Positions 25,707 to 35,143 of a stretch of DNA of 64,000 nt are shown here, piece by piece. The notes below the pieces were generated by a model that saw only the letters and a program-made list of their open reading frames with translations, was not told the DNA's origin and made no database searches. The DNA comes from Leadbetterella lacustris (GTDB taxonomy: Bacteria > Bacteroidota > Bacteroidia > Cytophagales > Spirosomataceae): NCBI GenBank assembly GCA_965234335.1, contig OZ248454.1, positions 186,001 to 250,000 of the forward strand. Direction: 5' to 3'. The first letter of the stretch is position 1, and each line of letters starts with the position of its first letter. The position numbers were made by a program, and so were the translations under genes.

Positions 25707-28127
25707 TCAATTCCCACAATCCAACCAATCATAATCTTGATCAATCGGTTGTCCATCAGGAGCAAGGAAGAATGTTTTTTTATCGGTCGCAACGTCTGTA
25801 TTTTTGATTAAATTATTGATATACAAACCAAAACCACCCAAAATAGCTTGATTTTTAGTAAAGTAGGACGATATATCTTTCAATTCGGCCGACACATTGC
25901 TTTTAGCTTCTAAATTAACCACTGCATCGCTGCTCAGTTTTTTGAGCTCCGTTACATACATTTCTGCCACCACTCTTTTTATTTGCCCTAAATAATTATT
26001 TTTAGAAAGATTTTCGTCCTTTATGATTGAGCCAGTCATTTTGCTTAGAATCTCTGAGAATGGCGGCAAATTTTTATCATAAATCTGCTGAGTGGCCAGC
26101 CTGGAGGCTCTTCTTGGCTCTAGCATTAAGCTCAAAGTCAACTGGGCTGCACTTTCGGCTGGAGAAAGTACGTCAAAACTCATTCCGGTGTGACGTTTAA
26201 AAGTCTCTTTTGGGTTAGCTGGAAATCTAAAAGGTCTTGGCGGAATAAGTGTCAACAACTGTTTTGGAATAGCCAAAAACTCTGGCTGAATAGTTTCCAA
26301 AAGTACTGAAATACTCTTTCTTTGAGCTATTGCGTCAACTGGCACATAGGTTTTCTGTAAATCTCCATTGAGTGCATTGGTATAAAACGCCCCCCCTATT
26401 GACTTCGAAGCCGCCTGCACTTGGTACCTGTGAAACATGTACATAGGCACAAAAACCTCTTCTAAAGTTGCCACTGGGGCATTCAGAGGTATTTTTTTCT
26501 CATCAAAGTTTTTCAACACGTGGTTTCTCAATTCCATCAAACGCTTGAGTTCGTCAGTGGCATCGCCGCCATTGTCCCAAAGGTGGGTTTGCGGATGCAC
26601 CGAGCCATCTGGGCGGGCGTCTTGGTCTGTTAAAAATTGCTGATTTTTTCGGAACATGTTCTTAACTATCCGGTCGAGTTCGACTTTTTCATTAACATTC
26701 TTTGGAAAATCTTGATACCCCCAAGTAATAGAAGTTTTGTCGTAATCGCCAATTCCCATGGAATATGCTTCGGACAAATCTACCTTGCCCTTATTCAAAA
26801 AAACCAAAGGATGCGGATAATCCATCACCGAAGCTCGGCCTTGGATACTCGAAATATAATTGTGTGGTAAACCCAAAGTATGTCCGATTTCATGGGCCGA
26901 AAGTTGCTTGAGCCTATCCAAAGCAAGTTTATTCATCAGAGAATCGCTTTTGCCAGGACTAAAATCTCCCGCCAAACCCTGTGCAAGCATATAATCTTGT
27001 CTAACTCTTAGCGAGCCGAGAGTTACTTTTCCCTTCAAAATCTCCCCAGTGCGTGGGTCAATGACACTAGCACCATAAGACCAGCCCCTTGTGCTGCGGT
27101 GCACCCATTGAACCAGGTTGTATCTCACATCCATGGGATCGGCATCTGCTGGCAACATTTTTACCTGAAAAGCATTTTTATACCCAGCGGCCTCAAAAGC
27201 TTGATTCCACCAAGTGGCACCTTCAAACAAAGCCGAACGAATAGGCTCGGGTACGCCAGAATCTAGGTAATAAACAATAGGCTCAACGGCCTCACTAATG
27301 GCGGCTGTTGGGTCTTTTTTCTGTAGTCGGTGCCTAGAAGTAAATTTCTTAACGATAGGCTCATTGATAGGCGATGAATAATCATAAAACTCAATGCCAT
27401 TGTAGCCAATTCTTGGGTCATACTCCCTAGGTTTGTAACCCGGCTCGGGCAGTTTCACAAACGAATGATGCTGGTGCATAGTCACGAAGTCGGTATTGGG
27501 AGCAACTTCAGACAGGTAATTGCCTGCTCCACTACCACCAAGTGTAATAACTGCCTGAAATTCCGTGTTTTTTGGAAAAGACTTACACATAGGAGCGTAA
27601 ACACCCGACCTGGAAAGGTCAAAAATGTAGTTCCCTTGTTTGGTACTCGCGATATCTTTGGACGCACCGAGTGCATCTCTGAGTAAAAAAGGTGTGAAGT
27701 CTATTACAAAAACACCATCCGTGCTTTTGAGTATTTCAAAACCAAACAGTATCGATTTAGCGAAAGATTCCTCCACTGCTTTCTTCTCCAAAGGATCGTT
27801 AGTGATGGCTCTAAATTTATAGTTGGGCTCCATCATCATGATTTTGTTGCCCAACCGCTCAAACTTGAGGATGTGTTCTTCGCTCAAGCGGCCTCTGTCT
27901 AAGCCAATGTCATTTGAACCCAAACCTTGGGCTAAACTTGGATAATACAGAAACTCTTGGCCAAGATCTTTAACTTCGAGAAAGACTTTGCCTTTTGCTT
28001 CATTCCAATAAAAAGTAAAATAGCCTTCTACTTTCTTGGCTTCTTTTAATTGATTATCGATGTCTTGTGACATCGAAAAAAATGGCATTAAAAGAATAAA
28101 AACAATAAGGTGTACGTATTTTTTCAT
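25707..28127 (-). CDS. Secreted zinc metalloprotease (DUF5117/DUF4953 type)
   Basis: The protein of about 806 residues starts with signal peptide MKKYVHLIVFILLMPFFSMSQ. An N-terminal DUF5117-like region (GYFTFYWNEAKGKVFLEV, GLDRGRLSEEHILKFERLG) precedes the catalytic motif SAHEIGHTLGLPHNY near residue 411. This gives the extended HExxHxxGxxH zinc signature of metzincins, followed by a DUF4953-like C-terminus. The longer frame from 28238 runs into the neighbouring gene and lacks a leader, so the ATG at 28127 is chosen. It follows the DUF1684 gene by 14 bases, so the two are probably co-transcribed. Substrate is unknown; export to periplasm or outside is likely. Confidence 0.85.
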   Translation of the reverse strand: MKKYVHLIVFILLMPFFSMSQDIDNQLKEAKKVEGYFTFYWNEAKGKVFLEVKDLGQEFLYYPSLAQGLGSNDIGLDRGRLSEEHILKFERLGNKIMMMEPNYKFRAITNDPLEKKAVEESFAKSILFGFEILKSTDGVFVIDFTPFLLRDALGASKDIASTKQGNYIFDLSRSGVYAPMCKSFPKNTEFQAVITLGGSGAGNYLSEVAPNTDFVTMHQHHSFVKLPEPGYKPREYDPRIGYNGIEFYDYSSPINEPIVKKFTSRHRLQKKDPTAAISEAVEPIVYYLDSGVPEPIRSALFEGATWWNQAFEAAGYKNAFQVKMLPADADPMDVRYNLVQWVHRSTRGWSYGASVIDPRTGEILKGKVTLGSLRVRQDYMLAQGLAGDFSPGKSDSLMNKLALDRLKQLSAHEIGHTLGLPHNYISSIQGRASVMDYPHPLVFLNKGKVDLSEAYSMGIGDYDKTSITWGYQDFPKNVNEKVELDRIVKNMFRKNQQFLTDQDARPDGSVHPQTHLWDNGGDATDELKRLMELRNHVLKNFDEKKIPLNAPVATLEEVFVPMYMFHRYQVQAASKSIGGAFYTNALNGDLQKTYVPVDAIAQRKSISVLLETIQPEFLAIPKQLLTLIPPRPFRFPANPKETFKRHTGMSFDVLSPAESAAQLTLSLMLEPRRASRLATQQIYDKNLPPFSEILSKMTGSIIKDENLSKNNYLGQIKRVVAEMYVTELKKLSSDAVVNLEAKSNVSAELKDISSYFTKNQAILGGFGLYINNLIKNTDVATDKKTFFLAPDGQPIDQDYDWLDCGN

Positions 28128-28141
28128 AGTTTTTTTTAGGT

Positions 28142-28720
28142 TTATTTGATGAAATTTTTCTCGCCTACATTTACTTCTGTATTCATGAAGTTTTCTTTCG
28201 GAGGTATCGGACAAATATAAGACTCGGTGTATGCACAATAAAAATTTCTTGCTTTATTGAAGTCTATTGTAATTCTATCTCCATCCAAATCATCTTTTGG
28301 TATATTGACATATCTACCACCACCATAAGTTTCTTTGCCACAGGTTTTGTCGGTAAATGGTAAAAGATAATTGGTTTCTTCCTCAAAAACCAAGACCTTT
28401 ATTTTTTGTCCACCTTTATCAAAGGTAGCTACACCAGCAAGCTTAGCACTTACTTTTGAAGAATCAGTCATATCCATACTGAAATCTTTAATTTCTTTCG
28501 AAGGCACAAAACTTGCTTCTACAATCCACTCCTCATTTGGCTCAAAAAAATCGAAAGTACCCTTTTCTTTTATTGGGCTATCTTCCATGTTTTCAAGATT
28601 TTGCTTGTAAGTTTCAAATTCTTTGTGGGTAATATCATGATAATTGGGCGTGCCAGAAAGCGAATAAACAATTATGCCCAAAACACCCACCGCTGCCAAA
28701 CCAAGAATTATTTTATTCAT
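28142..28720 (-). CDS. DUF1684 domain protein
   Basis: The 192-residue protein has an N-terminal membrane anchor or signal segment (IILGLAAVGVLGIIVYSLSG) and a DUF1684 domain. It shows the family's hallmark blocks: GKETYGGGRYVNIP, then ITIDFNKARNFYCAYTESYICPIPPKENF near the C-terminus. DUF1684 proteins have no settled function. It is the first gene of a two-gene unit with the secreted metalloprotease, suggesting an envelope role. A perfect -7 motif TATTTTTG at 28737-28744 on the opposite strand serves ribE rather than this gene. Confidence 0.8.
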   Translation of the reverse strand: MNKIILGLAAVGVLGIIVYSLSGTPNYHDITHKEFETYKQNLENMEDSPIKEKGTFDFFEPNEEWIVEASFVPSKEIKDFSMDMTDSSKVSAKLAGVATFDKGGQKIKVLVFEEETNYLLPFTDKTCGKETYGGGRYVNIPKDDLDGDRITIDFNKARNFYCAYTESYICPIPPKENFMNTEVNVGEKNFIK

Positions 28721-28813
28721 AAACTTAAAAAATGATTATTTTTGTAAATCATAAAATTAATAAAATTGGCCAAACAGTAAAACTATTGGCTCAATTTAAA
28801 TAAACAGAAATAG

Positions 28814-29410
28814 ATGTTTACAGGAATAATAGAGAACAAAGCCCAATTAATAGAAATAAAGCCCAATCAGAGCAATATCAGTTTTGTGTTTGAAAGCACT
28901 CTTACTGGCGAATTTAGGATAGATCAAAGTGTGAGCCACAATGGCGTTTGTTTGACCATTGAACATATCGAAGGAAATCAATATCAAGTGACCGCCATAG
29001 AAGAAACCTTACAGAAAACGAGTTTGGGGATTCTGAAAGTGGGTGATTTTGTAAATCTTGAAAGAAGTATGAAAGCCGATGCGAGATTTGATGGCCATAT
29101 TGTACAAGGCCATGTAGATCAGATAGGTTTTTGCAAAAAAATAACTGACTTAAATGGAAGCTGGCAAGTTGATATTGAATATGACAAAACTTTGGGAAAT
29201 ATCACAGTTGAAAAAGGTTCTATTTGTTTAAATGGCATAAGCTTGACAGTTTTCAATTCCACAGAAAACGGCTTCTCTGTGGCTATTATCCCTTACACGT
29301 GGACACATACCAACATGCATGCATTGAAAGTAGGTGATAAAGTGAATCTGGAATTTGATATTGTGGGCAAGTACTTGGCCAAATTGTACAAACCATTTAT
29401 TGGAAAATAA
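28814..29410 (+). CDS. ribE: Riboflavin synthase, alpha subunit
   Basis: The 198-residue protein starts with the invariant MFTGIIE and has two lumazine-binding repeats. The first carries VSHNGVCLTIE and the second GSICLNGISLTVF, each ending in a VGDxVNLE strand. It dismutates two molecules of 6,7-dimethyl-8-ribityllumazine to riboflavin. The length is normal. TATTTTTG at 28737-28744 upstream is a perfect -7 element, though no -33 box is evident. No other rib gene is adjacent. Confidence 0.93.
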   Translation: MFTGIIENKAQLIEIKPNQSNISFVFESTLTGEFRIDQSVSHNGVCLTIEHIEGNQYQVTAIEETLQKTSLGILKVGDFVNLERSMKADARFDGHIVQGHVDQIGFCKKITDLNGSWQVDIEYDKTLGNITVEKGSICLNGISLTVFNSTENGFSVAIIPYTWTHTNMHALKVGDKVNLEFDIVGKYLAKLYKPFIGK

Positions 29411-29540
29411 ATGGTAGGTTACATTTTTACAAGAAAATCAATTATGAAATCCGAGATTAAATTACTTCCCTTATAAAATACTTCATTTGGTTTTTCGTAT
29501 AAAAACAAATTACTTTGTCTTTTGATATAAATTCTAAAAA

Positions 29541-30320
29541 ATGCCTCAATACAGCACCAATACTAAAACCGACGTTTTAATTCATCTGGCCATAATAGTC
29601 TCGATTATTTTGGTTCTATTTTTTGGCTTTTTCTTTGTGTATTTACCTTGGAGTACCAACCACGGAGACGCAGTAAAAGTGCCAAATCTGAAAGGTTTGA
29701 GTATGGATGCCGCTGAAGATTTACTAGACGAAGCTGATTTGGACTATGAAATAAGCGACAGTGTATTTGTTTCTGGAGCTGAGCCACTGAGTATAATTGC
29801 CAACTATCCAAAATCAGGTGCAAACGTAAAAACTGGTCGAAAAATTTATCTTACTGTTGCGGCTATTTCTGCTCCTTTGGTAAAACTACCCAACATCATT
29901 GGACGCTCAACCTCAAGTGCTCAAAATCAACTTCTGAGCTCTGGACTTATCTATGATGGCGAAGAGAAAATTGCAGCTCTTGAGGAGAATACAGTGTTAG
30001 CGGTCAAGATAAATGGCCGAGAAATACAGCAAGGCGACGAAATACCTAAAGGTTCAAAAATAACATTTGTGGTAGGAGATGGCTACGGAAATCAACGTAT
30101 AGATGTGCCCAATCTTTTAGGCATGGCTCAAGACGAGGCCGATATTTTGGTTACTGGTTTGGGTTTAACTATCGGCAATATCACTTTTGAGGCTTCAGAC
30201 AAACCTGCCGGAACAGTAATTAGGCAGCAACCATCCTCAGGAATTGATGAGAAAATTAAAATTGGCTCTCCTGTAAATATTTGGGTTTCAGGTGATGCCA
30301 CTGACAATACTATTGAATAA
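29541..30320 (+). CDS. PASTA-domain membrane protein
   Basis: The 259-residue protein has one N-terminal transmembrane helix (about 12-36: IVSIILVLFFGFFFVYLPW) followed by three PASTA repeats starting KVPNLKGLSMDAAEDLL, KLPNIIGRSTSSAQNQL and DVPNLLGMAQDEADILV. PASTA domains bind peptidoglycan or muropeptides, and here there is no attached kinase or transpeptidase domain. Similar stand-alone proteins are common in Bacteroidota. It is followed after 15 bases by a rhodanese gene, so the two may form a transcription unit. A cell-wall role is likely but untested. Confidence 0.85.
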   Translation: MPQYSTNTKTDVLIHLAIIVSIILVLFFGFFFVYLPWSTNHGDAVKVPNLKGLSMDAAEDLLDEADLDYEISDSVFVSGAEPLSIIANYPKSGANVKTGRKIYLTVAAISAPLVKLPNIIGRSTSSAQNQLLSSGLIYDGEEKIAALEENTVLAVKINGREIQQGDEIPKGSKITFVVGDGYGNQRIDVPNLLGMAQDEADILVTGLGLTIGNITFEASDKPAGTVIRQQPSSGIDEKIKIGSPVNIWVSGDATDNTIE

Positions 30321-30335
30321 CAAATTAAAACAATT

Positions 30336-30644
30336 ATGAGCGAAAATTTTGATATTTCGGTGGACCAATTACGTGAAATGATGGAAAGCGGAGAGCCTTT
30401 CAACCTTGTTGACGTAAGAAACCCTGACGAATATGAAGAAGATAATTTGGGTGGAGTTTTGATTCCCTTGGGAGACTTGCCAGATAGTTTAGACCAACTG
30501 GAAGACATGAGAGGTCAAGATATTTACATTCATTGCAGAAGCGGGGCTAGAAGCGACAGAGCGAAACACTTCCTAATTTCTGAAGGCTTCGAGAAAGTCC
30601 ACAACGTTTTGGGCGGAATTATGTCCTACAGAGCTTCAGAATAA
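30336..30644 (+). CDS. Rhodanese-like domain protein
   Basis: The 102-residue single-domain rhodanese begins with FDISVDQLREMMESGEP and has the substrate loop IHCRSGARSD with the catalytic cysteine, ending in VLGGIMSYRA. It transfers or carries sulfane sulfur, and stand-alone cytoplasmic forms act in sulfur trafficking. It is 15 bases after the PASTA gene and is followed by a strong terminator. No signal peptide is present. Confidence 0.88.
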   Translation: MSENFDISVDQLREMMESGEPFNLVDVRNPDEYEEDNLGGVLIPLGDLPDSLDQLEDMRGQDIYIHCRSGARSDRAKHFLISEGFEKVHNVLGGIMSYRASE

Positions 30645-30683
30645 TTTCGAGTTCAAATTATATTCCCGAATAATTCCAAAATA

Positions 30684-30712
30684 AATGCTTACCGTAAGGT
30701 GAGCATTTTTTT
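30684..30712 (+). terminator. Rho-independent terminator after the rhodanese gene
   Basis: A ten-base-pair stem (AATGCTTACC with GGTGAGCATT, one G-T pair) with a GTAA tetraloop is followed by a run of seven T. It overlaps the last bases of the convergent nhaA gene, whose transcript it may also end. Confidence 0.8.
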
Positions 30713-31862
30713 ATTGGATATCATGTAAAGTTGGTTTTAAGATAATTTTTAAAGCTATAAAACCTATCAAACCTGCTAGAAGTGATGAAATAAGTATCAC
30801 TAGTTTGGAATTATTAAAGATATCTTCATTATTAAAAGCCAAAAGTGTTATAAAAATAGACATTGTAAAACCGATTCCTCCTAAAAAACCAACGCCAATA
30901 ACAGACTTCCAGTTTAGGCCATCAGGTAGTTTACAAATGCCCAAACTTACCGCTACAAAGGTTAGGACAAATATCCCCAAAGGTTTTCCTACAACTAAAC
31001 CTAGAGCTATTCCGAGGCTATAATTATACGTTAAAATTTGACCCAAATCACCCCCTAAAACTAAGGCGGTGTTGGCCATAGCAAATACTGGTAATATAAA
31101 AAAAGCTACCGGTTTATGTAAAAAATGTTGCAAAATATAAGAAGTCGATTTTTCATCGCCATTGCCGAAAGGTATGGCAAAAGCCAACAAAACGCCGGTA
31201 ATAGTAGCATGAACACCAGAATTGAGCATAAAATACCACATAACCACACCACCAACTAGATAGGGTATAAGATTTCTGACTTTCAGTCTATTAAGCACCA
31301 AAAGCACACCAAAAATACCCAAGGCCGTAAAAAGGTTGATCCATAATAAAGTTTTAGTGTAAAAAACCGCTATGATCATAATAGCTCCTAAGTCGTCGAT
31401 AACCGCAAGTGCCGTTAGAAAAACTTTTAAAGCCGCAGGAACTCTATTGCCCAGCAAAGACAAAATACCGATAGCAAAGGCAATGTCTGTGGCCATCGGA
31501 ATTCCCGCACCAGATTGTTCAGAAGTACCTAAGGTAAATATCAAAAAAATGCCAGACGGAATAAACATACCACCCATAGCTCCAAAAATAGGGAAAAGTG
31601 CATCTTTAATATTGGTTAGTTCACCTATATAAATTTCTCGCTCAAGTTCTAAACCAATGAGCAAAAAGAAAATCGTCATTAAACCATCATTGATCCAATG
31701 CCCGAGACTATGTCCACCCAAATCATAATGCCAAAACTGTTGGTAGGCTGGCCCTAAGGTAGAATTGGCAAGAACGAGCGAAACCGCAGTACAGCCCATA
31801 AGTATCAATCCTCCGGCCTTTTCGCTTTCAAAAAAGTCGTGAAATAATTTTGTTAGTTTCAT
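30711..31862 (-). CDS. nhaA: Na+/H+ antiporter NhaA
   Basis: This is a polytopic antiporter of about 383 residues. Landmarks are FFESEKAGGLILM near the start, WINDGLMTIFFLLIGLELEREI, and GAGIPMATDIAFAIGILSLLG plus LTALAVIDDLGAIMIIAVFY, which carry the paired aspartates of the ion-binding site. It expels sodium in exchange for protons. The frame extends upstream to 31946, but that extension is polar and unrelated, so the ATG at 31862 is preferred. It is downstream of dtd and mgtE on the same strand, about 90 bases from dtd. Confidence 0.93.
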   Translation of the reverse strand: MKLTKLFHDFFESEKAGGLILMGCTAVSLVLANSTLGPAYQQFWHYDLGGHSLGHWINDGLMTIFFLLIGLELEREIYIGELTNIKDALFPIFGAMGGMFIPSGIFLIFTLGTSEQSGAGIPMATDIAFAIGILSLLGNRVPAALKVFLTALAVIDDLGAIMIIAVFYTKTLLWINLFTALGIFGVLLVLNRLKVRNLIPYLVGGVVMWYFMLNSGVHATITGVLLAFAIPFGNGDEKSTSYILQHFLHKPVAFFILPVFAMANTALVLGGDLGQILTYNYSLGIALGLVVGKPLGIFVLTFVAVSLGICKLPDGLNWKSVIGVGFLGGIGFTMSIFITLLAFNNEDIFNNSKLVILISSLLAGLIGFIALKIILKPTLHDIQ

Positions 31863-31952
31863 AATGAAGGTATTGTGTTTTAAAGAATTGTTATTCAAAT
31901 ATAAGTTAAAATCAGTCCTTAATAATTCCTGATTTTCGAAAACCAAATACTC

Positions 31953-32405
31953 CTATTTCTTTTTCTGAGAATCAATAATAATGGTTACAGGGCCATCATT
32001 TTCAATAGAAACTTTCATATCTGCACCAAAAATACCCGTTTCAATTCTTTTACCTAATCCTTCACTCAGCAGTTCAATCATTTTTTCGTAAAGAGGAATG
32101 GCTTGTTCGGGTCTAGCAGCATCAATAAACGACGGTCGATTGCCTTTTTTGGTAGAGGCATGCAGTGTAAACTGTGATATCAGTAGAATATTTCCATCAA
32201 TATCCTTCAAATCTTTATTCATTTTGCCTTCATCATCGCCAAAAATCCTAAGACCCAAAATCTTTTTTGACAACCACTCCACATCTTCATTGGTATCTGC
32301 CAAACAAACGCCCAACAACACCATAAAGCCGTCTTTTATTTGACCTTCAATATGCCCATTAATTACTACGGAAGAAGACGTAACCCTTTGAATTACAGCT
32401 ATCAT
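31953..32405 (-). CDS. dtd: D-aminoacyl-tRNA deacylase
   Basis: The 150-residue protein shows MIAVIQRVTSSSVVING, the SQFTLHAST motif (SQFTL) and, near the C-terminus, the DGPVTI motif containing the Gly-cisPro pair. These two motifs form the cross-subunit active site that hydrolyses D-amino acids from tRNA. The length is exactly that of the DTD1 family. It starts one base after the mgtE stop, which implies co-transcription. Confidence 0.95.
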   Translation of the reverse strand: MIAVIQRVTSSSVVINGHIEGQIKDGFMVLLGVCLADTNEDVEWLSKKILGLRIFGDDEGKMNKDLKDIDGNILLISQFTLHASTKKGNRPSFIDAARPEQAIPLYEKMIELLSEGLGKRIETGIFGADMKVSIENDGPVTIIIDSQKKK

Positions 32406-32406
32406 A

Positions 32407-33765
32407 TCAATTTAAACTTAATAAATAGTAGGCAATCAAAAAGTAGGTTCCGATACCAATAAGGTCATTGGCCGTTGTGATAAATGGACCTGAAGCCATA
32501 GCAGGATTTATGCCTATTTTATCTAAAATTAAAGGTGTGATGGTACCCATAAATGAGGCCAATATAACCACTGAAAACAAAGAGGTACATACTACCCAAA
32601 AAAGAGTAGGCTCACCGATGGCATAGACATAAATGCCCGTAACTACGCCTACTACCAAACCGTTAATCAGGCCCACTCTTATCACTTTCGATAACCTATC
32701 CCAAAGTCCAATACTTATACCAGATTTTTCGGCCAAAGACTGAACAATGAGAGAAGAGGTTTGAATACCGACATTGCCGCCTGTAGAACCCATAATGGGT
32801 ATAAACATGGCCAAAGCCGCAACCCTAGAAAGGATATCCTCAAATTGACGAATAACAGAAGCCGCCAAAAGACTTCCAAAAACACCTACTACCAACCACG
32901 GAATGCGTGCCTTGGCCAAGTGCCAAACGGAGTCATCCTCTTCTGCCTCTCCGGTAATACCCGCCATTACTTGAATGTCCTCCTCTGCCTTCTCAGTGAT
33001 AAAGTCGATGACGTCGTCGATGGTTATGACTCCTAAAAGTCTTCCCAATGAATTTACTACAGGAATGGCCTCCAAGTCATACTTTTGCATAATTTGAGCC
33101 ACTTCGTTGCCACTTTGGGTAGTATCTACAAATACGATTTCATCATCGAAAATATTTTCAATTTTGGTGTTTTTTCTGGCCAAAACTATTTGCTTCAAAG
33201 AAACAATCCCCTTGAGTTTTTGCTCGGAATCAACCACATAGACAGCATATACTTTATCAACATTTTCAGCCTGAAGTCTGATTTCTTCAACACACTCACT
33301 TACCGTTTGATTGGTAAATACCTTCACCAATTCTTTTTGCATCAGTCCGCCTGCCACGTCTTCGGGATAATGCAAAAGGTCAAGTATAAATCTGGCTTGC
33401 TCTCTATCCTCTAAAAGTGCAATTACCTTCTCTCTGACTTCTATGGGCTGCTCGTTGAGCAAATCCACGGCATCGTCAGAGTCGAAAAGGTTAACGTATT
33501 TCGCAATTTCTTCTACTGTAAACTGTTCCTTTATAAACTTTTTGCGGTCGTCAGAATCAATATTTGAAAGTACTTCGGCACCTTTTTCGGTATCTAATAG
33601 TGTAAATAACTGATGTGCTTGTATACCATCAAGCTCGTAAAGAATGGAGGAAATGTCTGCAGGAAATAATTCGTCGAGTTCTGAAAGTAAAAATTCAGAA
33701 TTATCCGAAGAAATGGCTTCTTCTATGCTGTTGAGGTACTCTTTGGTTAAATCGAAAGTCGCCAT
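32407..33765 (-). CDS. mgtE: Magnesium transporter MgtE
   Basis: The 452-residue protein has an MgtE N-domain (about 1-130), a pair of CBS domains (about 135-255, with VTIDDVIDFITEKAEED) and five transmembrane helices (about 285-450). The pore region FIPIMGSTGGNVGIQTSSLIV is typical, as is the C-terminal GPFITTANDLIGIGTYF. MgtE is a Mg2+-gated channel regulated by Mg2+ bound between the cytosolic domains. It is followed immediately by dtd. Confidence 0.94.
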   Translation of the reverse strand: MATFDLTKEYLNSIEEAISSDNSEFLLSELDELFPADISSILYELDGIQAHQLFTLLDTEKGAEVLSNIDSDDRKKFIKEQFTVEEIAKYVNLFDSDDAVDLLNEQPIEVREKVIALLEDREQARFILDLLHYPEDVAGGLMQKELVKVFTNQTVSECVEEIRLQAENVDKVYAVYVVDSEQKLKGIVSLKQIVLARKNTKIENIFDDEIVFVDTTQSGNEVAQIMQKYDLEAIPVVNSLGRLLGVITIDDVIDFITEKAEEDIQVMAGITGEAEEDDSVWHLAKARIPWLVVGVFGSLLAASVIRQFEDILSRVAALAMFIPIMGSTGGNVGIQTSSLIVQSLAEKSGISIGLWDRLSKVIRVGLINGLVVGVVTGIYVYAIGEPTLFWVVCTSLFSVVILASFMGTITPLILDKIGINPAMASGPFITTANDLIGIGTYFLIAYYLLSLN

Positions 33766-33873
33766 TTCTTTAAAACTTTTTGATTGCCTGCAAATTTCGA
33801 CAAATATTGGCTTTAATGCAAAGGAATAGGTTATTTAAGTACATTTTTATCTATGTGAATTGACACTTCCCAC

Positions 33874-35082
33874 TCACTTCACTTCGAATTCATGTTTTTT
33901 GTTATACATGGTAATATTCGTGGGGTATGATTTGTCTACTTTATTATATTTCACGGCCTCCTCAGTCATGCGGTGTTTGGTAACCTTCGTTTCTAAAGTA
34001 AACTTTCCTTTCGTGTTCAATAATTGCTTAAAAGTATAAGACCTCGCTTCGCCAGGATTCAAATTGTTGTCGCTCAATTTTTTGGCGGCCGGATACCACT
34101 CCCACTCCTCACCTATCCTTCCGTGTGTTTTTGCGATAACCTTTCCTTCCGCATTTTTCAGCACCAAATCTATTAACATAAAACGCTCAGGGTCGCCAGA
34201 AGGCACGCGGTGTCCTGCATGCTCGTTCTTGAGTGTTAAACTAAACTTCAATGAATCAGATAGTTTGTAGCTTTTCTTGACATAGGAGGCATAAAACTCC
34301 AAACTTTTCAACATGGCTGGTTTTAAAGTGTCATGTTTGGGAATTCCCGATGCTGGAAAATTATGAAAATGACTTTTCTTGGCAGGAAAACCTTCCATCA
34401 ACGAACGATGCGTTTCTGGAATGTGACAACTGATGCAGTTTTTCTTTCCATAAAACGGCCCGGCTTTCCATTCATCGCCCGTCTGAAAAGTACATGCCAA
34501 TGTTGGCGTAACCACGGCGTTGGCATTGTGGCATGAAATACAAAGCGTTTCTGACAAATGAATGGGGTCTTTTTTTACTGGATGCGGTGCCAAAGTACTG
34601 CCCGTAGCTCCAATGATGACATTGTTTCTCACATGACAACTCGCACAATTGATACCTTCCTGCTGCAATTCCTTATCGAAAAGCGGATTTTTCTCTTTTA
34701 CGGGTTTATAAATATCTCCGTTTATAAGGCCTTTTACGATAAATTCTTGCTGGTTTTGAAGCGGTACGTGGCAGTTAATGCACATAAACGGGCTGGACTC
34801 TTTTTTCAATTCAGCCTGAAATTGTTGATCAACCCAAGCTTGAGCGTGCGTAGAAGTTTTCCATTCGGCATAATATTCTTTATGGCAAGTACCGCAATCT
34901 TGCGACTTCAAAGAAACCAATCCTTGTGGTACTTTTTGGTTCGGCACCACTTTTTCCCAAGAATTGGTCAAGGGTGTAATTACTTCTTGCTCATCAAATA
35001 CCTTGTTTTTATCTAAAACAAAATAAACGGCGGCAGAAAAAACCAGAAATGCCAAAGTCAAAAGTCCGTATTTTTTTATCAT
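33874..35082 (-). CDS. Membrane-anchored pentaheme cytochrome c
   Basis: The 402-residue protein has an N-terminal membrane anchor (GLLTLAFLVFSAAVYFVL) and five CxxCH haem-attachment motifs: CGTCH, CINCH, CASCH, CISCH and CISCH, spread over about residues 60-235. The C-terminal third has no haem site and looks like a beta-sandwich (HAGHRVPSGDPERFMLIDLV). The arrangement resembles periplasmic cytochrome c554-like multihaem proteins used in electron transfer or nitrogen-oxide chemistry. No reductase or maturation gene is adjacent, so partners are unknown. Confidence 0.82.
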   Translation of the reverse strand: MIKKYGLLTLAFLVFSAAVYFVLDKNKVFDEQEVITPLTNSWEKVVPNQKVPQGLVSLKSQDCGTCHKEYYAEWKTSTHAQAWVDQQFQAELKKESSPFMCINCHVPLQNQQEFIVKGLINGDIYKPVKEKNPLFDKELQQEGINCASCHVRNNVIIGATGSTLAPHPVKKDPIHLSETLCISCHNANAVVTPTLACTFQTGDEWKAGPFYGKKNCISCHIPETHRSLMEGFPAKKSHFHNFPASGIPKHDTLKPAMLKSLEFYASYVKKSYKLSDSLKFSLTLKNEHAGHRVPSGDPERFMLIDLVLKNAEGKVIAKTHGRIGEEWEWYPAAKKLSDNNLNPGEARSYTFKQLLNTKGKFTLETKVTKHRMTEEAVKYNKVDKSYPTNITMYNKKHEFEVK

Positions 35083-35143
35083 TATTCTTCCTCCAGTTCA
35101 AATAGCTCGCAAATTACAACAATTTGACCTTTATATTATGTGA